Below the pieces are notes generated by a model. The model was not told the DNA's origin, did not search any database, and was given only the letters and a program-made list of their open reading frames with translations. DNA of 19,902 bases from an uncultured Desulfobulbaceae bacterium (GTDB taxonomy: Bacteria > Desulfobacterota > Desulfobulbia > Desulfobulbales > BM004). The position numbers and the translations under genes are program-made. Of the stretch, positions 14,820-19,902 are shown one piece after another. The stretch covers positions 1 through 19,902 of the forward strand of contig CAMYJP010000020.1 in the NCBI GenBank assembly GCA_947258675.1, read 5' to 3'. Each line of letters begins with the position of its first letter. The first letter of the stretch is position 1.

Positions 14820-16523
14820 ATGTCCTATCTCGTCCTAGCCAGAAAATGGCGTCCGCAAAACTTTGAACAGGTCGTTGGTCAGCGGCCAATTGTCCGCACC
14901 CTGCAAAATGCTGTAGATCGCAACAGGGTATCTCATGCCATGATCTTTAGCGGTGTACGCGGAGTCGGCAAAACCACTCTGGCTCGCATTATGGCGAAGG
15001 CATTAAATTGTCAAACCGGACCCACCAAAATCCCGTGTAATACATGTGAATCCTGTCTTGAAATAACAGCAGGCTCTTCGATTGACCTCCATGAAATAGA
15101 TGGGGCATCAAATCGTGGTATACAGGAAATAAGAGAACTTAAGGAAAATATTCGTTTTTTCCCAACCAACAGTCGCTTCAAAATTATCATCATTGATGAA
15201 GTACATATGCTCACTACAGAAGCCTTTAATGCACTTCTGAAGACCATTGAAGAACCCCCTGATCATGTTTATTTTATTTTCGCGACCACTGAACTGCATA
15301 AAATTCCAATCACTATACTTTCTCGTTGCCAACGCTACGAACTTTCACGGGTTTCTAGCAAAGATATGACGCTATTTTTAGAAAAAATAATAGAGGCTGA
15401 ACAGGTTTCTGTGTCGGATTGGGCTGTGGCTCAAATTGTTCTTGAGTCTGAAGGCAGCGTCAGAGACGCTCTCAGTCTACTTGATCAGGTTCTCTCTTTC
15501 ACTGATACTCATAATTCAACCGGAAAACTCGAAGTAACAAATGAGGATGTTATCGAGATACTAGGCCTCGTGGACAGACAGGTAATCAATTCCATTGCTC
15601 GATCCCTCCTGTCAAATGATCTTAGTGAATCCATAACGTTGCTCGATGAGGCCTATTCATATGGAATAGATTTGAAAAGATTCACCAATGAACTCCTGCT
15701 TTATTTCAGGTCGCTCATTATCTGTAAAATAACAAACAATCCTGGCAAGCTTCTGGATTTTGCCGACCATGACCTTAATGCTATTTCTGAGCTGGCAAAA
15801 GATTACAGCGCCGAGACCTTATATAATTATTTCCATTTAGTACTTAAAGGGGTGGAAGAGATGCAATATTCCAAACATCCTCGCCTTACTTTGGAAACAA
15901 CTTTTATGAAAGTAACTCAGGCCGGAACTGTTGTACCCGTTTCTGAGATGATTGAAAAACTCGACCTTCTTTTACACGACCGATCAGATAGTGAAGAAAT
16001 TATATCCTTTAAAACGGATAAACCAGCAAAAGAATCTGCTGAACCTTCTGAGAATAAAACAAAAAAAAAACAAGTAATTTCTGACCCACAACCACCGGTT
16101 CAGGACTCTGCCTTTGCTATTAAGGCGACAAAAAAAAATATAAGAAAAGACTGGGATGAATTTATTGAGTACGTCATGGATCGCAAAAACTGGATGGCTC
16201 ACGTTCTTCGCCTCAGTGTACAAGTCCGTGAGAAGGATGATGATCTGATCCTAAAATACAACGAAGTATCTGACTGCAAAATGCTGCAGTCAAGCGAACA
16301 TATGAAGGTTCTGTCTGAGTATGCTCAGGATTTTTTTCAAAAAGAATTGAAAATTAAGTTCAAAATCATAGGGAATCCTATAGAAAATTCAGATAGCAGT
16401 TCAGACGATACTCCGCAGGAAGAGCGCAGAGCCCTGGCCGTAGATCCATTGGTAAAAATTGCCACTGAAATATTTGATGGTCAGGTTTCTAATATTCGTA
16501 CCGGACCTCGTTTCCGTCAATAG
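14820..16523 (+). CDS. dnaX: DnaX, DNA polymerase III subunits tau and gamma
   Basis: This 567-residue clamp-loader ATPase starts with the canonical MSYLVLARKWRP. Domains: AAA+ core with Walker A GVRGVGKTT (45-53), zinc-binding Cys64, Cys73, Cys76 and Cys79, EIDGASNRGI (91-100), Walker B with DEVHM (125-129) and sensor/Arg-finger segment ILSRCQRYEL. Next is the domain III collar to about residue 370, a Lys/Ser/Glu-rich linker (about 385-440), then a tau-like tail. The linker contains an A10 run (16061-16070). A shift there would end translation within four codons and give a gamma-like product of about 418-421 residues. The start lacks a good Shine-Dalgarno but is fixed by homology. The gene leads the conserved dnaX-ybaB-recR order. 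Confidence 0.95.
   Translation: MSYLVLARKWRPQNFEQVVGQRPIVRTLQNAVDRNRVSHAMIFSGVRGVGKTTLARIMAKALNCQTGPTKIPCNTCESCLEITAGSSIDLHEIDGASNRGIQEIRELKENIRFFPTNSRFKIIIIDEVHMLTTEAFNALLKTIEEPPDHVYFIFATTELHKIPITILSRCQRYELSRVSSKDMTLFLEKIIEAEQVSVSDWAVAQIVLESEGSVRDALSLLDQVLSFTDTHNSTGKLEVTNEDVIEILGLVDRQVINSIARSLLSNDLSESITLLDEAYSYGIDLKRFTNELLLYFRSLIICKITNNPGKLLDFADHDLNAISELAKDYSAETLYNYFHLVLKGVEEMQYSKHPRLTLETTFMKVTQAGTVVPVSEMIEKLDLLLHDRSDSEEIISFKTDKPAKESAEPSENKTKKKQVISDPQPPVQDSAFAIKATKKNIRKDWDEFIEYVMDRKNWMAHVLRLSVQVREKDDDLILKYNEVSDCKMLQSSEHMKVLSEYAQDFFQKELKIKFKIIGNPIENSDSSSDDTPQEERRALAVDPLVKIATEIFDGQVSNIRTGPRFRQ
16061..16070 (+). promoter_or_regulatory. A10 tract in dnaX, candidate slippage/frameshift site
   Basis: Ten consecutive A read as Lys-Lys-Lys in the linker after the AAA+/collar part. 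In the -1 frame, TGA is met at 16082-16084; in the +1 frame, TAA is met at 16075-16077. A weak stem (CTGACC at 16081-16086 with GGTTCAG at 16097-16103, one bulge) follows about ten bases downstream. A poly-A run at this position in dnaX gives gamma by transcriptional slippage in Thermus and by ribosomal frameshifting in E. coli. Confidence 0.5.
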
Positions 16524-16549
16524 ATAAGATACATTTTGCACAAAGATAA

Positions 16550-16580
16550 TTGACAAATTGATACCAAATAAAATTATTAT
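16550..16580 (+). promoter_or_regulatory. Candidate promoter for ybaB-recR
   Basis: TTGACA at 16550-16555 is followed after 19 bases by TATTAT at 16575-16580 (five of six to consensus). The spacer is two bases longer than ideal. It lies in the 81-base gap after dnaX, 25 bases before the ybaB start codon. Confidence 0.3.
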
Positions 16581-16604
16581 CAAATACATAAAAGGAACAA
16601 GCAG

Positions 16605-16913
16605 ATGGACATGAATTTTCTCATGAAGCAAGCCCAGGAACTGCAGCAGAAAATGGCAAAAATCCAGGAGGATTTAGCAACTAAAACTATTTCTTCGGAA
16701 GTTGGCGGAGGGATGGTAAAAGCAACTGTTAATGGTAAACAGGAAGTGGTTTCCATTCAGATCGAAAAAGAAATTATCGATCCAAATGATCCTGTAATTC
16801 TCCAGGATCTCGTGATTTCTGCTGTAAATAAAGCCTTGCGTGAGTCCCGTGAGATGGTACAGGCAGAAATGAGCAGATTAACAGGTGGTATTAAACTTCC
16901 AGGAATGATGTAG
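16605..16913 (+). CDS. ybaB: YbaB/EbfC family nucleoid-associated protein
   Basis: This 102-residue dimeric DNA-binding protein belongs to the YbaB/EbfC family, which is nearly always encoded between dnaX and recR. Typical parts are MKQAQELQQKMAKIQEDL (coiled helix, about 7-24), VGGGMVKATVNGKQEVVSI (beta hairpin, about 33-51), DLVISAVNKALRES (helix) and a closing GGIKLPGMM. The start has a good Shine-Dalgarno (AAGGA at 16592-16596, eight bases away). An in-frame ATG at 16611 would shorten it by two residues. recR follows 18 bases after the stop, so the two are likely one unit. Confidence 0.95.
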   Translation: MDMNFLMKQAQELQQKMAKIQEDLATKTISSEVGGGMVKATVNGKQEVVSIQIEKEIIDPNDPVILQDLVISAVNKALRESREMVQAEMSRLTGGIKLPGMM

Positions 16914-16931
16914 AGGAAACGGTGATCTCAC

Positions 16932-17549
16932 ATGTATGTCATTCCTCCTGCTCTTGAAAGATTAATTCAGAATTTAAACCGATTACCCGGTATCGGGAAA
17001 AAGACTGCCACCAGATTGGCGTTGTATACTCTCAGACGTCCAGCTGGAGAGGCCCAGGCTTTGGCCAGAGATTTTGCCGAACTCCATAGCTCCATAAAAC
17101 TATGCAGCTCCTGCAATATCTTTTCAGAAACTGATCCCTGTCAGATCTGTTCCGACCCAAAACGAGACAGCAACCAAATTTGTGTTGTTGAGGAACCTGG
17201 CGATCTTATGGCAATTGAAAAAACAGCAGCATACAAAGGCTTATATCATGTTTTACACGGTGTACTTTCACCCATTGATGGTATTGGGCCCGAAGAGATG
17301 AAAATTGAATCGCTTGTTACACGAATTCAAAAGCAGAAACCACTGGAAATACTCATTGCAACCAGCTCCACCGTTCCAGGAGAGGCAACCGCCTCTTATA
17401 TTGCGAACCAGCTACTGGATTTGCCCATAAAAACTACCAGACTGGCTTGTGGTATTCCAATGGGCATGGACATAAAATATGCAGATGAAATCACCCTTGG
17501 CCGGGCAGTAGAATCAAGGGCAGTAGAATCAAGAAAGGAAATGTTTTGA
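16932..17549 (+). CDS. recR: RecR, recombination mediator protein
   Basis: This 205-residue RecR works with RecF/RecO to load RecA at gaps. Visible parts are a helix-hairpin-helix LPGIGKKTATRLALYTL (18-34), the Cys4 zinc finger C58-C61-C70-C73 (LCSSC...DPCQIC), a Toprim domain starting at VVEEPGDLMAIE, GPEEMKIESLV, then STVPGEATASYIANQL and RLACGIPMGMDIKYADEITLGRA near the C-terminus. The end carries an exact 15-bp tandem duplication (RAVES twice), making the C-terminus slightly longer than usual. ATG 16932 is preceded by GGTGAT six bases upstream. It completes the dnaX-ybaB-recR set. Confidence 0.95.
   Translation: MYVIPPALERLIQNLNRLPGIGKKTATRLALYTLRRPAGEAQALARDFAELHSSIKLCSSCNIFSETDPCQICSDPKRDSNQICVVEEPGDLMAIEKTAAYKGLYHVLHGVLSPIDGIGPEEMKIESLVTRIQKQKPLEILIATSSTVPGEATASYIANQLLDLPIKTTRLACGIPMGMDIKYADEITLGRAVESRAVESRKEMF
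17503..17532 (+). repeat. Exact 15-bp tandem duplication at the recR 3' end
   Basis: GGGCAGTAGAATCAA occurs twice, directly adjacent, at 17503-17517 and 17518-17532. The frame is kept and five residues (RAVES) are duplicated just before the C-terminal RKEMF. Confidence 0.97.
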
Positions 17550-17632
17550 TTTTCGGTAGGATTCGTACAACCAGTAGCAGAAAAAACAATCAGTTCCTTG
17601 TCCCTCCTGAAATTCGCCTCCGTAAAAAATAA
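17546..17632 (+). CDS. Possible 28-residue basic small ORF overlapping the recR stop
   Basis: A TTG at 17546 overlaps the recR stop as TTGA and has AAAGGA about six bases upstream. The frame runs 28 codons (IFGRIRTTSSRKNN..., ending PPEIRLRKK) to TAA at 17630. The product would be strongly basic. There is no homology I recognise, and the good Shine-Dalgarno may be chance. The rest of the 241-base recR to tRNA-Val gap shows no gene; it may hold the tRNA promoter. Confidence 0.18.
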   Translation: MIFGRIRTTSSRKNNQFLVPPEIRLRKK

Positions 17633-17790
17633 TAAGGAATTCATTTAGATCAGGGAAGGTATCTTCTGCTGAAAGCTGTAAAAACCTTGCATTTTGAACA
17701 CTTAACCCTTGACACAGAAGGGGATAGCTGGTAATTGGTTCCCGGTTACGTAAAATGGAAAAAAGAGCTGTTTGTGAAATATTAAGACAT

Positions 17791-17865
17791 AGGCGCGTAG
17801 CTCAGTGGGAGAGCGCTACCTTGACGTGGTAGAAGTCGGCGGTTCGAAACCGCCCGCGCCTACCA
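17791..17865 (+). tRNA. tRNA-Val (anticodon GAC)
   Basis: The acceptor AGGCGCG pairs with CGCGCCT (17855-17861), with T8-A9 as expected, then discriminator A and encoded CCA. The anticodon stem CTACC/GGTAG holds the loop TTGACGT with anticodon GAC, reading GUC and GUU. The T-arm is GGCGG-TTCGAAA-CCGCC. A run of seven T begins nine bases after the CCA. Confidence 0.96.
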
Positions 17866-17891
17866 GAAAAGACTTTTTTTGTTAAGTCTTA

Positions 17892-17949
17892 AGGCTTCGT
17901 AGATGAACAGTAACTGTTAGCAGATGTCCATATACGAAGCCTACTTTTT
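17892..17949 (+). terminator. Hairpin plus T-run between tRNA-Val and thrS (terminator or attenuator)
   Basis: AGGCTTCGTA (17892-17901) is the exact reverse complement of TACGAAGCCT (17933-17942). A nested AACAG-TAA-CTGTT hairpin (17906-17918) lies inside, and TTTTT follows at 17945-17949. Just upstream, AAGACT (17869-17874) pairs with AGTCTT (17885-17890). The T-run is short. The set could end the tRNA transcript or act as a leader attenuator for thrS. No T-box motif is seen. Confidence 0.45.
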
Positions 17950-18025
17950 ATTCAACAGTATCAGTGTTACAGCAAGCATTATGAAAAGTAAAACTCCTAT
18001 AAACTTAAAATTATGACGGTCAACA

Positions 18026-19902
18026 ATGTCTGAAGTACAAGTATCTCTTACTAATGGAGAAAAGAAAGAATTCTCTGAGGATATATCTTTTAGTGATGTT
18101 ATCAAAGAGTTACTCTCCAACAAAGAGCGAAAGCAAACCATAGCCGTCACTATCGGAGAAGATATTTACGATCTTTCTACCGCTTTAGGAGAACTACATC
18201 AGTCCGCCCTGGAAATTAAACCTGTAACTGTCAGCATGAAAGAGGGACTTGATATATTACGTCACAGTTCGGCCCACATCATGGCCCAAGCGGTCAAAGA
18301 ACTGTTTGGCCCTGACTTGCAGGTGGCTATCGGCCCATCAATTGAAAATGGTTTTTATTACGATTTTGACAGAAAAATTCCTTTTTCACCCGATGATTTC
18401 ATATCCATTGAGAAAAGAATGCAGGAAATTGTCAGTTCTGCTCTCCCTTTTGATAAAATAACCTTGAACAAAGAAAAAGCTCTGAAGCTTTTTTCTGAAA
18501 AGAACGAAAAGTACAAAGTTGAATTAATTAATGAACTTGACTCTGACAATGTTACTCTTTATCAGCAGGGTGATTTTATCGATCTATGCCGTGGCCCACA
18601 CCTTCCCCATTCAGGATGGATGAAATCCTTCAAACTCATAAAAGTGGCTGGTGCCTATTGGCGTGGTGATGAGAACAAACCCATGCTTCAGCGCATTTAT
18701 GGCACCGCTTTTTATGATAAGAAAGCACTGAAAAAATATCTGCATGATCTGGAAGAGGCCAAAAAACGTGACCATAGGAAGCTTGGTAAAGAGCTTGAAC
18801 TCTTTACTACTCAGGATCAGGTAGGTCCCGGTCTTATTCTATGGCAACCCAAAGGGTCTTTATTGCGCAAACTTATAGAAGATTTCTGGAAGGATGAACA
18901 TTACCGACACGATTATCAGTTGTTGTACACGCCCCATATCGCCCAGCTTGATCTCTGGAAAACCAGCGGTCATCTCGATTTTTACAGCGAAAATATGTAT
19001 TCCTCAATGGATATTGATGATGTTGCATATCAGCTGAAACCCATGAATTGTCCCTTCCATATCGGCATTTATAAATCTAATAAGCGCAGCTACAGGGAGT
19101 TTCCTATCCGCTGGTGTGAATTAGGTACTGTCTACCGTTATGAAAGAACCGGCGTTTTGCATGGTTTATTAAGGGTCCGAGGATTTACCCAGGATGATGC
19201 TCATATATTTTGCCGATCTGACCAGGTGGAAGATGAAATTTATAACATACTAGATCTTAATCTGAATATTCTGAAAACTTTTGGTTTTGACCAATATGAC
19301 ATTTATCTTTCAACAAGGCCTGATAAATATGTTGGGAGTGAAGAAAACTGGAAGCAGTCTACGGATGCTTTAGTTCATGCCCTTGAAAAGAAAAACCTAC
19401 AATATGAAATAGATCCGGGAGAAGGTGTCTTTTACGGCCCCAAAATTGATATAAAAATCAAAGATGTTTTGGGCAGATCATGGCAATGTTCAACTATCCA
19501 GGTAGATTTCAACCTTCCTGAAAGATTTGAAATCAGCTATATCGGTGAAGACGGCAAGCAGCATCAGCCAATAATGATACATCGGGCCTTAATGGGATCC
19601 TTGGAAAGATTTATTGGCGTGCTTATCGAACATTATGCAGGAGCTTTTCCTGTTTGGCTTGCGCCAACACAGGCTAAGATAATGAACATTACCGATAATC
19701 AGGCCGAATATTCCGAAGAAATTTATACAAAATTACGAAAGGCTGGCATCAGGGTTGAAAAAGATTTGCGTAATGAAAAACTAAATTATAAAATCCGCGA
19801 AGCCCAGCTTGCTAAAATCCCCTATATGCTTATAATCGGAGACAGAGAAAAGGAATCTGGCACCGTGGCAGTAAGATTACGTAGCGGCAAGAATCTGGAT
19901 CC
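18026..19902 (+). CDS. thrS: Threonyl-tRNA synthetase (3' end outside window)
   Basis: The frame is open from ATG 18026 to the window end (625 full codons); only a short tail is missing. An in-frame TGA at 18014 makes this the first possible ATG. Domains in order: TGS domain (about 1-62, VQVSLTNGEKKEFS); editing domain with HSSAH and later CRGPH, which supply the His/Cys residues that clear mischarged Ser; then the class II catalytic core with MNCPFH (zinc Cys), RYERTGVLHGLLRVRGFTQDDAH (motif 2 region, zinc His), DPGEGVFYGPKID and the motif 3 MGSLERFIGVLIEH. The anticodon-binding domain starts at FPVWLAPTQ and contains GIRVEKDLRNEKLNYKIREAQ. The Shine-Dalgarno is weak. A structured 160-base leader lies upstream. 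Confidence 0.96.
   Translation, partial: MSEVQVSLTNGEKKEFSEDISFSDVIKELLSNKERKQTIAVTIGEDIYDLSTALGELHQSALEIKPVTVSMKEGLDILRHSSAHIMAQAVKELFGPDLQVAIGPSIENGFYYDFDRKIPFSPDDFISIEKRMQEIVSSALPFDKITLNKEKALKLFSEKNEKYKVELINELDSDNVTLYQQGDFIDLCRGPHLPHSGWMKSFKLIKVAGAYWRGDENKPMLQRIYGTAFYDKKALKKYLHDLEEAKKRDHRKLGKELELFTTQDQVGPGLILWQPKGSLLRKLIEDFWKDEHYRHDYQLLYTPHIAQLDLWKTSGHLDFYSENMYSSMDIDDVAYQLKPMNCPFHIGIYKSNKRSYREFPIRWCELGTVYRYERTGVLHGLLRVRGFTQDDAHIFCRSDQVEDEIYNILDLNLNILKTFGFDQYDIYLSTRPDKYVGSEENWKQSTDALVHALEKKNLQYEIDPGEGVFYGPKIDIKIKDVLGRSWQCSTIQVDFNLPERFEISYIGEDGKQHQPIMIHRALMGSLERFIGVLIEHYAGAFPVWLAPTQAKIMNITDNQAEYSEEIYTKLRKAGIRVEKDLRNEKLNYKIREAQLAKIPYMLIIGDREKESGTVAVRLRSGKNLD

Noticed and set aside
17709..17737. 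TTGACA as promoter of tRNA-Val
   Set aside because: The -35 is perfect, but no acceptable -10 hexamer lies 16-18 bases downstream.
17981..18016. 11-codon open frame just before thrS as a threonine leader peptide
   Set aside because: It has only one Thr codon and no Shine-Dalgarno, so it lacks the features of an attenuator peptide.
17866..18025. T-box leader for thrS
   Set aside because: No T-box sequence and no specifier-loop arrangement could be found; only simple hairpins are visible.
18249..18549. Short open frames on both strands near the thrS start
   Set aside because: They are shadows of thrS, whose frame is continuous through this stretch and matches the editing domain.

Overview
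The window reads as ordinary chromosome from a Gram-negative, fairly AT-rich bacterium, most likely a Desulfobacterota (deltaproteobacterial, Desulfobulbales-like) lineage. This placement is inferred from gene content and order (TonB/ExbBD system, BtuFCD, biotin-dependent acyl-CoA carboxylase, tadA - tRNA-Ser - ffs - dnaX - ybaB - recR, thrS) and from the general look of the proteins; no marker here fixes a genus. All recognised genes lie on the + strand, and no gap between genes exceeds about 300 bases. No transposase, integrase, phage gene or CRISPR array was seen.

Bases 1-8975 look like one tightly packed transport-plus-modification operon. It begins with the 3' end of a TonB-dependent outer-membrane receptor. 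ExbB, ExbD and TonB (energy transduction) and BtuF, BtuC and BtuD (periplasmic binding protein, permease, ATPase) follow, together forming a complete route for a corrinoid, probably vitamin B12. Next come a HyuA-type hydantoinase/oxoprolinase ATPase, a DUF3524 glycosyltransferase of the tRNA-queuosine mannosyltransferase family, and a GDP-mannose mannosyl hydrolase (Gmm) Nudix protein. Many neighbours overlap (GTGA or ATGA, 4 nt), which implies translational coupling. The glycosyltransferase-Gmm pair is the most interesting biology here. The last known step of queuosine synthesis (QueG) is B12-dependent, so cobalamin import, queuosine decoration and GDP-mannose turnover may be functionally linked. 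This is inference.

Bases 9151-12785 encode the two subunits of an acyl-CoA carboxylase: a carboxyltransferase beta subunit and a biotin carboxylase fused to a biotinyl domain. It is propionyl-CoA carboxylase-like, but the residue known to set acyl specificity is Val instead of the Asp of typical PccB. A compact GC-rich, hairpin-rich segment precedes it.

Bases 12969-17549 are housekeeping: a metallo-beta-lactamase-fold hydrolase, TadA, tRNA-Ser(CGA), tRNA-Ser(GGA), SRP RNA, DnaX, YbaB and RecR. dnaX carries an A10 tract between its AAA+ core and its tau-specific tail. Both shifted frames stop within a few codons of it, as expected for tau/gamma production by slippage. Bases 17791-19902 hold tRNA-Val(GAC), a hairpin-rich leader and threonyl-tRNA synthetase, which runs off the window end.

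Two genes, btuF and recR, carry exact in-frame tandem duplications (24 bp and 15 bp) near their C-termini, suggesting recent slippage-type expansion.
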